Assembly: GCA_937982505.1 (NCBI GenBank)
Contig: CALJLV010000119.1
Coordinates: 1 to 58,780 of the forward strand
Source of the DNA: an uncultured Desulfobacteraceae bacterium
GTDB taxonomy: Bacteria > Desulfobacterota > Desulfobacteria > Desulfobacterales > UBA2174
Reading direction: 5' to 3'
Length of the DNA stretch: 58,780 bases
Made by a program: the position numbers and the translations under genes. Positions 39,507 through 46,941 of the stretch are shown here, piece after piece (within the stretch, counting starts at the first letter, position 1; each line of letters opens with the position of its first letter). The notes below the pieces were generated by a model. That model worked only from the letters and a program-made list of their open reading frames with translations. It was not told where the DNA came from and did no database searches.

Positions 39507-41408
39507 TCAGGCTGTGCGCTTCTTGCCGAAAAGTCCGACGGTCAGCCGGCGCAGGGTGTCCGGGACGCGGAACGCAAAGATCAGAATCAGCGCGGGAAGC
39601 CCGATGAGATCGGTCTTCCACCCCGGATCGATGAGCATCAGGCCGATCACCAGAAGCATCAGCCGCAGCAGAAGCGGGAGCTTGCCCCCCAGGTAGTTCT
39701 GGGCGGCGCAGGCGATGGCGACCACCCCGCACACGGAGGTGATGCACACCTGCAGGATCTGCCCCGGGGTGCCGATCAGCAGCAGCGCGTTGTTGTAGAC
39801 GAACATGAAGGGAATGATGAAGATCACGATGGCCAGCCGGCAGGCCGTCAAGGCGGTGCGCATCATCGGCGCCTCGGCGATTCCGGCGGCCACGAAGGCA
39901 TCCGGCGCCATGGGCGGGGTGATGCCGGCAATGGTCGAAAAGTAAAAAACGAACATGTGGGCCGCCATGGGGTAGACCCCGATCTTGATCAGGGCGGGCA
40001 CCACGAGGATGGCCAAGACGATGTAGGCCGCCACCGGCGGCACCCCCATGCCGAGAATGATGGAGGCCACCATGGTCAGCAACAGCAGCACGATGAGGTT
40101 GCCGCCGCTGAGCTGGATCAGCAGGCCGGACATCATCAGGCCCAGACCGGTCAGGGTGATCATCCCCAGCACGACGCCGCCCAGGGTCAGGATCGCCACC
40201 ACCGGCAGCGCCGTCATGGCCCCGCTTTCGAGCCCCTCGATGATCTTGGGCAGGGTCATCCAGCGCTTTCTGCCCCCCAGCAGGCTGCAGACCGGAATGG
40301 CCACGGTGGCCCAGAAGGCCGCCAGGGTGACCGACACCTTGGAATAGACCAGAAAGAAGATCAGCACCAGGATCGGAATGATGAAAAACCACCCCTCCCG
40401 CAGGGTCTGGCGAATGCTGGGCAGCTCCTCGCGCGGCAGGCCGACCATGCCCATTTTCTGGGCCTCGATGTCGATCATCAGAAACAGCCCGAGGTAATAC
40501 AGAATCGCGGAGAGCCCGGCGGCCTTCATGATGGTGGTGTAGTTGACGCCGAGGATCTCCATGATGATGAACACGGCGCTGCCCATGATGGGCGGCATCA
40601 GCAGCCCTCCGGCGCTGGAGACCGCCTCCACGGCGCCGGCAAAATGGGGGTTGTAGCCGCTGCGCTTCATCAGGGGGATGGTGATCTGTCCGGTGCCGGC
40701 GACATTGGCCGTGCCGCTGCCCGAGAGCATCCCGAACAGCGAGGAGGCCACCACGGCGATCTTGGCCGGCCCGCCGCGCACGTGGCCGAAGAGGGCGAAG
40801 GACAGATTGATGAAGAATTCCCCCCCGCCGGCGGACCGCAGCATGGCCCCGAAGAGGATGAACAAGAAGATGTAGGTGGCCGAAATCCCCGCCAGCATGC
40901 CGAACACCCCTTCGGTGGTGATGAACATGTTGCCCACGATGCGGTCGAAGGGATAGTTCTTGTGCGCCAGGATTCCGGGCAGAAACTCGCCGAAACGGGC
41001 ATAGAGCATGGCAATGACGGCAATGATGGGAAAGGCCCACCCCAGGGTCCTGCGGGCGGCCTCGATGGACAGAAGCAAAAAGACCGTGCCCAGGGCAAGT
41101 TCATGCCAGGGCGGACGCATGCCGCACTCGCCGACCTTGGTAAACCAGGTGGTCAGCACGTAGATGCCCAGCCCCAGCGCCGTGAGGGCCATCAGGTAGC
41201 CGTGCCAGGCGATGCGCTCCTTTTTCTTCTGATCGAAGCCGTAGTAGAGAAAGATGAGGATCAGGGCGAAGCTTACATGGGTCACCCGCTGGTTCATGGC
41301 GGTCAACTGGAAAATCCCGGTATACAGCTGGTAGAGGCTCATGGCCACCGCGATGACCCGAACGAGCACGGGAATCGGCGGTTTTTGGGTGTTGCTTGAA
41401 ATCTCCAT
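39507..41408 (-). CDS. TRAP transporter permease, fused 4TM/12TM subunits
   Basis: This inner-membrane protein of 633 residues joins the small (DctQ-like, first 180 residues) and large (DctM-like) TRAP permease subunits, the form that pairs with TAXI-type receptors. It has about 16-18 hydrophobic segments. Large-subunit signatures are FGMLSGSGTANVAGTGQITIPLMKRSGY, SAGGLLMPPIMGSAVF and the later MGVPPVAAYIVLAI and ITPPMAPDAFVAAGIA. Transport would be driven by an ion gradient rather than ATP. It lies between the TAXI receptor gene, separated by a 291-bp gap with a GntR operator, and the creatininase gene. Confidence 0.92.
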   Translation of the reverse strand: MEISSNTQKPPIPVLVRVIAVAMSLYQLYTGIFQLTAMNQRVTHVSFALILIFLYYGFDQKKKERIAWHGYLMALTALGLGIYVLTTWFTKVGECGMRPPWHELALGTVFLLLSIEAARRTLGWAFPIIAVIAMLYARFGEFLPGILAHKNYPFDRIVGNMFITTEGVFGMLAGISATYIFLFILFGAMLRSAGGGEFFINLSFALFGHVRGGPAKIAVVASSLFGMLSGSGTANVAGTGQITIPLMKRSGYNPHFAGAVEAVSSAGGLLMPPIMGSAVFIIMEILGVNYTTIMKAAGLSAILYYLGLFLMIDIEAQKMGMVGLPREELPSIRQTLREGWFFIIPILVLIFFLVYSKVSVTLAAFWATVAIPVCSLLGGRKRWMTLPKIIEGLESGAMTALPVVAILTLGGVVLGMITLTGLGLMMSGLLIQLSGGNLIVLLLLTMVASIILGMGVPPVAAYIVLAILVVPALIKIGVYPMAAHMFVFYFSTIAGITPPMAPDAFVAAGIAEAPMMRTALTACRLAIVIFIIPFMFVYNNALLLIGTPGQILQVCITSVCGVVAIACAAQNYLGGKLPLLLRLMLLVIGLMLIDPGWKTDLIGLPALILIFAFRVPDTLRRLTVGLFGKKRTA

Positions 41409-41507
41409 GGTGCTCCTCTGGCGGCGCGATGCGCGCGACGGGACGGCCGGGTGGCCAGCCGCGGCTGAAAAAGGGCCGAAGGAAACGGCCGACTTGAAAA
41501 GGTCTGT

Positions 41508-41518
41508 GGTCAGACCAG
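41508..41518. promoter_or_regulatory. Perfect GntR-type palindrome upstream of the TRAP permease gene
   Basis: TGGTCAGACCA is a perfect 11-base palindrome fitting the FadR/FCD-type GntR operator T-N-GT-N3-AC-N-A. It lies 100 bases upstream of the permease start, in a 291-base gene-free gap (41409-41699) between receptor and permease genes; this gap also carries a GGGCAGG/CCTGCCC hairpin (41527-41543). The GntR regulator at the head of the cluster is the likely binder, by inference. Confidence 0.6.
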
Positions 41519-41699
41519 GCTAGCGTTCGGGCAGGACGCCTGCCCGTCCCGCCGTTTGCTCCCCGCAAAGCATCCGTGACCGAGGGTCTCGACACGCAGA
41601 CATCCTATGGTGGCGAGCGGGGGCGCGGCGACCCGCCCCCGTTCGCGCTGAAAACCGCGCCGCGGATGCGCTATCGTCGCGATCCGCGGCCGTATCGCG

Positions 41700-42695
41700 T
41701 CACTCGTAATACTGGGCGCGCTTGTCCCAGATGCCCTTTTCCTGGAAGTAGCGGATCGCTCCGGGATGATAGCCCACCGGAACCCCCGGAGAGCCCCTGA
41801 ACGCGTTCTGAAGCGTGTAGAGCCTGGCCAGGGGATGAATGGCGTTCTTCTCCTCTTCGTGCTCGTAGACCGCCTTGACCATCTGATAGACCAGGTCCTC
41901 GGGCAGGTCGGTGCGGCAGAGCCACATCTGGGGCAGGGTGTAGGTGTGCACGTCCTGGTCGATCCCCTCCTAGGTGCCGGCCGGAATCACCAGGGGGACC
42001 ACGTTGCTGTACTCGGCGCGGAGTTTTTTGAGCGCCTGCGGCTCGATTTCGATCAGGCGGATGGGGATGTCCCGGGCCAGTTCCATGACCGAGGCCAGCG
42101 GGGCGCCGGCGCCGATGATGCCGGCGTCGATGGTGTTGTCCCGGATTCCCCGGACGACTTCGCTGAAGGAAAGATACTTGGGCGTGAAATCATCGAAGGT
42201 CAGCCCCCAGCCGGTGGTGAGGTGCTTTTTCGAATACAGGTTCAACGTGGCGCTGCCCGCCGGCCCCACCCCGATGACCCGGCCCTTGAAATCGGCGATG
42301 GACTGGATGGGCGAATCCCGGCGCACGATCCAGTGGGTATCGCTGGTATGCCCCACCGCGATGAGCCGCACCTGATCCACATCCATGCCCTCGGCCTGCA
42401 GGTCTTTCAAGGTGCCCATGCAGGCCAGGCCCAATTCCATCTCGCCGCGGATCAGCAGGCGGGCATTTTCGGTGGAGGCGGCGGTGGATTCGGCCGCCAC
42501 CCGCACCCCGGGCACGTGATTGTTGATAATCGAGGCAAAACCGGCGCCGATAAAGTAGTAGGTGCCGGCCGGACTGCCGGTCCCGAAGGAGAGGAATTTC
42601 ATGGCCGAAGCGCTCCGGGGGCCGACGAGCAGCAGGGCTGCCGCGAAGATGGCCAGACCGGCGGCGACACGCAGGGGGGAAACCGTTGTTCTCAT
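41700..42695 (-). pseudogene. TAXI family TRAP receptor, interrupted by an in-frame amber codon
   Basis: The frame from ATG 42695 (AAAGGAGG upstream) encodes a signal peptide (cleavage near SASA, residues 30-33), and then the TAXI solute receptor fold: KFLSFGTGSPAGTYYFIGAGFASIIN, AESTAASTENARLLIRGE, FKGRVIGVGPAGSATLN. A TAG at 41970-41972 stops it after VIPAGT; the reading frame continues unaltered for 90 codons (EGIDQDVHTYTLPQMWL) to 41700. Related TAXI proteins usually have Tyr here (PAGTY), and one base change would convert TAC or TAT to TAG. It is either a nonsense mutation, an assembly error, or an amber codon read through. TAG is an ordinary stop in several nearby genes (glnB, VWA, MoxR, GntR), which argues against general suppression. 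The product of the first part would be about 75% of the receptor. Confidence 0.85.
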
Positions 42696-42717
42696 GACAT
42701 CCTCCTTTCCGGCATCT

Positions 42718-43137
42718 TCAGCCGAGTTCCTTGACGACGATGGTAAAACCGCTGGGCATCCGGTCATGGTACATGGGAAAGGCCTGGGTCTGCTCCTCGC
42801 CGGGCTTGATCCCCTTGACGTCTCCCTTGACCTGCAGCGGATAGAAGCCGCCGGCGGCCGGTCCCTCGGGCAAAAAGACGTGGACCCGGAACCGCTTGGC
42901 CACCGGGGCCAGATTCTTGACCGTCAGTTCCATGTGCAGCCTTTCGGCGCCTTCATAGACCTTGAAATAGTAGGCCACCTTGGTGACCCGGGCCGAATCG
43001 GCCACCTGGTAGGTGATGTTCGGCGCGATGCCGGCGTCCGCGGCCGGCTTGGGAGCGGCCGCGCAGCCTCCCAGCCATCCCCCCGCCACCATCAGCGCCA
43101 ACAGCCCGACAACCCAGCGACACCTTTGCATCTGCAT
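42718..43137 (-). CDS. Predicted lipoprotein, 139 aa
   Basis: This protein has an N-terminal signal with the lipobox WLGGC (Cys25), so it is a predicted outer- or inner-membrane lipoprotein. The mature part looks like one beta-sandwich domain (YFKVYEGAERLHMELTVKNLAPVAKRFRVHVFLPEG...). No family is recognised. GGGGAGGGG precedes the ATG. It lies between the regulator and the TAXI receptor gene (22-bp gap to the latter) and so is probably part of the uptake system; a stabilising or trapping role for the substrate is speculative. Confidence 0.7.
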   Translation of the reverse strand: MQMQRCRWVVGLLALMVAGGWLGGCAAAPKPAADAGIAPNITYQVADSARVTKVAYYFKVYEGAERLHMELTVKNLAPVAKRFRVHVFLPEGPAAGGFYPLQVKGDVKGIKPGEEQTQAFPMYHDRMPSGFTIVVKELG

Positions 43138-43188
43138 GATCCCCTCCCCTTGTTCTTGGTTTTGCGGTAGCCGATCGTCCGGCTGGCA

Positions 43189-43956
43189 CTAGAGGTCGCA
43201 GTCGTGGCGAATGCGGCGGTCGATATCCTTTTCGAGACTGGCCCCGGCGACCCTGGAATAGGTCAGGTAGGTCTCGATGAGGTGGCGGCGGGTCTTTTCG
43301 TAAGCCTCGGCGCTGTTCTGCTTGATGATGGCATCCAGGATCTCGCGGTGTTCGTCGATGAATTTCTGCACGTCGCCGCGGTTGAGCTGAGTGCTGGTGG
43401 TCTCGATGATCAGGGTCGAATAGGACTGGGTGATGGACTCGGTGATAAAGACGATGATTGGATTCTGGGTGATCCGGGCCACTTCGCAGTGAAAGGAGAC
43501 GTTGATGATGCGGGCGCGCTTGCAATTCTGATCGGCGACGGCCTCGGCGCGCTCCAGCAGCCCCCTGAGGTGCCGCACCTCCTTGTCGCTGCGATATTTG
43601 GCGGCCATCTCGGCGGCCCGCGGTTCGATGTAGAGCCGGGCGTCGATGAGATGGGAGTAGTCGATGCGCCCCAGGTGGATGAGGTTCTGAAAATTTTCCG
43701 TGATGGGATCCGAGGTGAGTTCGGACACATAGGCGCCGGCGCGCACCCCGCGGCGGATCGTGATCAGGCCGCTGCGCTGGAGGTTGCGCAGGGCCTCGCG
43801 GATCGTCACCCGACTGACCTGGAACTGTTCGACCAGTTCGCGCTCGGAGGGAATCTTCTCTCCGGGCTTGAACACCTCGTCGTGAATCGACTGCTTGATG
43901 GCATGCTCCACTTCCTGGGAGAGAAGGGGCTTTTTCAATGACGGAAAGCCTTCCAT
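43189..43956 (-). CDS. GntR family transcriptional regulator, FadR/FCD subfamily
   Basis: This 255-residue protein has an N-terminal winged helix (IPSERELVEQFQVSRVTIREALRNLQRSGLITIRRG) and a C-terminal helical FCD ligand-binding domain (DARLYIEPRAAEMAA..., with His residues in FHCEVARITQNP and the late EHREILDAI, the usual metal/ligand sites). The start is the ATG at 43956, with AAAGGTG upstream; a GTG nine bases earlier overlaps that ribosome binding site. Members typically repress catabolic operons and release DNA on binding an organic acid. It heads the corrinoid/TRAP operon; two candidate operators are described. It ends in TAG. Confidence 0.92.
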   Translation of the reverse strand: MEGFPSLKKPLLSQEVEHAIKQSIHDEVFKPGEKIPSERELVEQFQVSRVTIREALRNLQRSGLITIRRGVRAGAYVSELTSDPITENFQNLIHLGRIDYSHLIDARLYIEPRAAEMAAKYRSDKEVRHLRGLLERAEAVADQNCKRARIINVSFHCEVARITQNPIIVFITESITQSYSTLIIETTSTQLNRGDVQKFIDEHREILDAIIKQNSAEAYEKTRRHLIETYLTYSRVAGASLEKDIDRRIRHDCDL

Positions 43957-43990
43957 GATGAACACCTTTCAGGTTTCGAGCCCAATGGCA

Positions 43991-44020
43991 GGGTATAACG
44001 TCTGTTGTCATACCACTTGG
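43991..44020. promoter_or_regulatory. GntR operator region upstream of the regulator gene
   Basis: GGTATAAC (43992-43999) and GTCATACC (44007-44014) form an inverted repeat with one mismatch around a 7-base centre. TTGTCATACCA (44005-44015) fits the GntR/FadR pattern T-N-GT-N3-AC-N-A. A TTGACA reads on the minus strand at 44030-44025, so the site would overlap the regulator's promoter (autoregulation). The rest of the gap 44021-44250 holds no gene that I can see. Confidence 0.55.
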
Positions 44021-44250
44021 GCGGTGTCAAGGGATTTTTTGAGCCTCAGTCGATGAACCCGGTTTTTCGATCTCCGGCGCGCCGTTCCCGCAAGGTCTCT
44101 GATCCGCGGCCGCCCTGTGTGCAGACCCCCGCCACGGCCTGGGCGGCGTTGGGTCAGGAAAGCGACGGATGCCCTGGCGTTGACGGGGCCGTGAGACGCC
44201 CGTTGGGAAGCTTGCCCCGGATGCGGCGATGGCTTATAGTCCCGGCCGGA

Positions 44251-45393
44251 ATGAACCTGCCCCCCTTCAAACTGGAGCGCTACTTCGCCCGCCACGAGTT
44301 CCGCGTGCGCCACCTGATGTGCGCCTCGGACTGCGAGGCCATGACCGTGGGCGACCTGCTGGCCATGGAGGAAGGCGCCGCCCGGGCCTTCGAGGCCTGC
44401 TGGCTCGGCTACACCGAAGCGGCCGGCGCCCCGGCCCTGCGCCGGGAAATCGCCCGCCTCTACACCACCATCGATGCGGACCAGGTGCTGGTGCACACCG
44501 GGGCCGAAGAGGCCATCTTCCTGTTCATGCAGGCGGTGCTGTCCCCGGCAGACCACGTCATCGTCCACTGGCCCGCATACCAGTCCCTCTTCGACGTGGC
44601 CCGGAGCCTGGGCTGCGCGGTGAGCTTCTGGAAGGCCCGGGAACAGAACGGCTGGGCCCTGGACCTGGATGAGCTGCGGGCCCTGCGGCGCCCGGACACC
44701 CGCGCCGTGGTGGTCAACATGCCCCACAACCCCACCGGGCATCTGATGACCGCCGCCCACCAGGCGGCCCTGGTCGAGATCGTGCGCGGGGCCGGCCTGA
44801 TCCTTTTTTCCGACGAGGTCTACCGCGAATCGGAATACGATCCGGCCCGGCGCCTCCCGGCGGCCTGCGACCTGGACGAAAAGGCCGTCTCCCTGGGGGT
44901 CCTTTCCAAGACCTACGGCCTGCCCGGCCTGCGCATCGGCTGGATCGCCACCCGCAACCCGGAGATCCACCGCCGCATGGCGGCCCTCAAGGACTACACC
45001 ACCATCTGCAACAGCGCTCCGAGCGAATTCCTGGCCGCTCTGGCCCTGCGCCGGCGTGAGGCCCTGGCGGCCCGCTCCCTGGCGGTCATCCGCCGCAATC
45101 TGGGACTGCTGGAGGCATTTTTCGCCCGCCACGGGGACCGCTTCGCCTGGGTGCCGCCCCAGGCAGGTCCCATCGCCTTTCCGCGTCTCAAGGGCGGCGA
45201 CGCGGCCGCCTTCTGCCGGCGGCTGCTGGAGGATGCCGGCGTGTTGCTCCTGCCCGGCGCGGTGTACGACTTTCCGGGGCCCCATTTTCGCGTCGGCTTC
45301 GGCCGCCACAGCTTCCCCCAGGCCCTGGAAGCCCTGGAAGCGTTCATCGGCGGGGAACGGCGTTCACCGGTCACGGGTTTATCAAAGGCATGA
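44251..45393 (+). CDS. Class I/II PLP aminotransferase
   Basis: This 380-residue fold-type I PLP protein carries the N-terminal pattern NLPPFKLERYFARHEF seen in a subgroup of bacterial aminotransferases/lyases, the PLP-binding VNMPHNPTGH, SDEVYRESEY, and the Schiff-base lysine of LSKTYGLPGLRIGW. The substrate is not evident; the subgroup includes the capreomycidine-synthase-like and MalY/PatB-related enzymes. The ATG at 44251 is preferred because similarity starts there; the ribosome binding site is weak (CGGCCGG). Its last 10-12 codons (RRSPVTGLSKA) are encoded by mosaic repeat D, so the original C-terminus has been replaced or extended. Confidence 0.8.
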   Translation: MNLPPFKLERYFARHEFRVRHLMCASDCEAMTVGDLLAMEEGAARAFEACWLGYTEAAGAPALRREIARLYTTIDADQVLVHTGAEEAIFLFMQAVLSPADHVIVHWPAYQSLFDVARSLGCAVSFWKAREQNGWALDLDELRALRRPDTRAVVVNMPHNPTGHLMTAAHQAALVEIVRGAGLILFSDEVYRESEYDPARRLPAACDLDEKAVSLGVLSKTYGLPGLRIGWIATRNPEIHRRMAALKDYTTICNSAPSEFLAALALRRREALAARSLAVIRRNLGLLEAFFARHGDRFAWVPPQAGPIAFPRLKGGDAAAFCRRLLEDAGVLLLPGAVYDFPGPHFRVGFGRHSFPQALEALEAFIGGERRSPVTGLSKA

Positions 45394-45482
45394 AAGGCTG
45401 ACGCCTGAACTCCAAAGGATCCGAGCGCGATGGTGGGTGAAATCCCCCCGGCCCCCCTTTTCCAAAGGGGGGAGATCGCTGG
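45364..45482. repeat. Dispersed mosaic intergenic repeat, copy D
   Basis: This is the longest copy, in inverse orientation, with all three blocks. TCACGGGTTTATC-type block (45366-45382) lies inside the aminotransferase 3' end. The reverse complement of GGAGTTCAGGCGTCAGCC lies at 45396-45413. The hairpin block CCCCCCTTTTCC/AAAGGGGGG with GAGATCGCT lies at 45440-45482. The blocks are shared with copies A, B and C. Confidence 0.75.
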
Positions 45483-45567
45483 GTTCTCTTGGGGCAAGGG
45501 ACGGGGCACCCCGGCCGCCGGCGCGTCCGGCTTGACAGGAGCGACCCCCAGCCGGTAGAAATCCGCC

Positions 45568-46389
45568 ATGAACGCCACATGCACGGAAGAATGGCTCCAG
45601 GTGGAAGGCTTCGGCCTGCGGGTGCAATCCCACGTGCCGCCCGGCGCCGGACCGGCCGCGCCCCTGGTGCTGCTCCACGAAGGACTCGGGTGCATCGAAT
45701 TCTGGCGCGATCTGCCGGCCGCCCTGGCCGCCGCCACCGGACGGCGGACCGTGGTCTACGACCGCCGGGGCTACGGCCGCAGCAGCCCCTGCCCCGATCC
45801 CCGGGACATCCGCTACCTGCACCACGAGGCCCATGTCCATCTGCCGGCGCTGCTGGACCGGCTCGCCATCGACCAGGCCGTGCTCATCGGCCACAGCGAC
45901 GGCGGCTCCATCGCCCTGCTGTGCGCCGCCCGCTTTCCCGAGCGCTGCGCGGCCATCGTCACCGAGGCGGCCCACATCTACGTGGACGAAACCACCCTGG
46001 AGGGCATCCGCCGCGCCGTGGGGGCTTACGAAAGTGGAAACCTGCGCCAGGCGCTGGAGCCCTACCATGGAGACCGGACCGAGGCCGTGTTCCGCTCCTG
46101 GTCCGACACCTGGCTGGCGCCCTGGTTCCGGGCCTGGTCCATCGAGGCGGAGATCCGCGCGGTGCGCTGCCCGGTGCTGGCCCTCCAGGGAGCGGCCGAT
46201 CCGTATGGGGAGAGGGCCCAGGTGGACGGGATCGTCAACGCGGTCGGGGGGCCGGCCTGGCCCCTGATCCTGCCCGACTGCGGCCACACGCCCCACAACG
46301 CGTCTCCCCGGGCCTGGATGGCGGCCGTCACCGCCTTCATCGCGGGTCTGCCCCGGAGCCCTGACCCCGAACCCAAGGAAAGACCTTGA
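45568..46389 (+). CDS. Alpha/beta-fold hydrolase
   Basis: This 273-residue alpha/beta hydrolase has the nucleophile elbow GHSDGG (Ser110), oxyanion-hole region LHEGLG, a probable catalytic Asp in LQGAADPYG and the His in DCGHTPH. It is cytoplasmic, without signal peptide. The family includes esterases and C-C hydrolases; the substrate is unknown. No Shine-Dalgarno sequence is visible. Upstream, TTGACA (45532-45537) and TAGAAA (45556-45561) with an 18-base spacer would start transcription almost at the ATG, so a leaderless mRNA is possible. It is coupled to the next gene by a TTGA overlap. Confidence 0.82.
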   Translation: MNATCTEEWLQVEGFGLRVQSHVPPGAGPAAPLVLLHEGLGCIEFWRDLPAALAAATGRRTVVYDRRGYGRSSPCPDPRDIRYLHHEAHVHLPALLDRLAIDQAVLIGHSDGGSIALLCAARFPERCAAIVTEAAHIYVDETTLEGIRRAVGAYESGNLRQALEPYHGDRTEAVFRSWSDTWLAPWFRAWSIEAEIRAVRCPVLALQGAADPYGERAQVDGIVNAVGGPAWPLILPDCGHTPHNASPRAWMAAVTAFIAGLPRSPDPEPKERP

Positions 46390-46928
46390 CAGCGGACGCG
46401 ATCCATGACCGCCAGGCCCTGGACCGCCGGATCCGGCGCCACCTGGAAGCGTGGCGCGGCCGGCGCCCCTCCCGGGAGGAGCTGATGGAGGCCGCCGACG
46501 CGGTGACCGACTTGCGCCACGCCAACGGCATCCCGGGACTCTGGCCCGACCCGCCCCTGATGATCACCGCCACCCTGGACGACGCCTTCGGCCACGGGCT
46601 GGAGGTCATCCACCGCTTCGGCCGGGCCGCCGGGCTGCGCCTGCTCCCCCTGGGGACCCTGCAGACCGCCGCCGCCGTCGCCGCCGCCTGCCGGCGGCAC
46701 CGCCCCCATCTGCTGGGGCTCACCGTCTTGCAGTTCGATACCGAGGCGGATCTGATCCGGCTGCGCGGCGCGATCCCATCGGCCACCCGCGTGGTGGCCG
46801 GCGGCCCGGTCTTCGCCGCCGATCCCGACCTGGCCGCCCGGGCCGGCATCGACCATGTGGCCCGCGACGCGGCCGCCTTCTGGGAATTTCTGCTGGGCTT
46901 CGATCCGGCGGCGGATCCGCCCGCTTAG
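46386..46928 (+). CDS. Cobalamin-binding-domain-like protein of unknown function
   Basis: This 180-residue protein begins at a TTG (46386) that overlaps the stop of the preceding hydrolase (TTGA), with AAGGAAAGA upstream. After a helical N-terminus (RRHLEAWRGRRPSREELMEAAD) it has a Rossmann-like B12-binding-type pattern: LMITATLDDAFGHGLEVIHRFGRAAGLRLLPLG, LLGLTVLQFDTEADLI, RVVAGGPVFA, HVARDAAAFWEFL. The DxHxxG cobalt-ligand motif is missing, so if it binds a corrinoid it does so 'base-on' or differently; it may have another ligand altogether. It lies between a hydrolase and a glycosyltransferase gene. It ends in TAG. Confidence 0.6.
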   Translation: MTADAIHDRQALDRRIRRHLEAWRGRRPSREELMEAADAVTDLRHANGIPGLWPDPPLMITATLDDAFGHGLEVIHRFGRAAGLRLLPLGTLQTAAAVAAACRRHRPHLLGLTVLQFDTEADLIRLRGAIPSATRVVAGGPVFAADPDLAARAGIDHVARDAAAFWEFLLGFDPAADPPA

Positions 46929-46941
46929 GGGGATACCGGCC

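Noticed and set aside
41700..42695. Pyrrolysine as a firm explanation of the amber codon
   Set aside because: TAG is a routine stop in several genes here, no pyl genes are in the window, and a one-base Tyr-to-stop change explains the data; kept only as a hypothesis to test.
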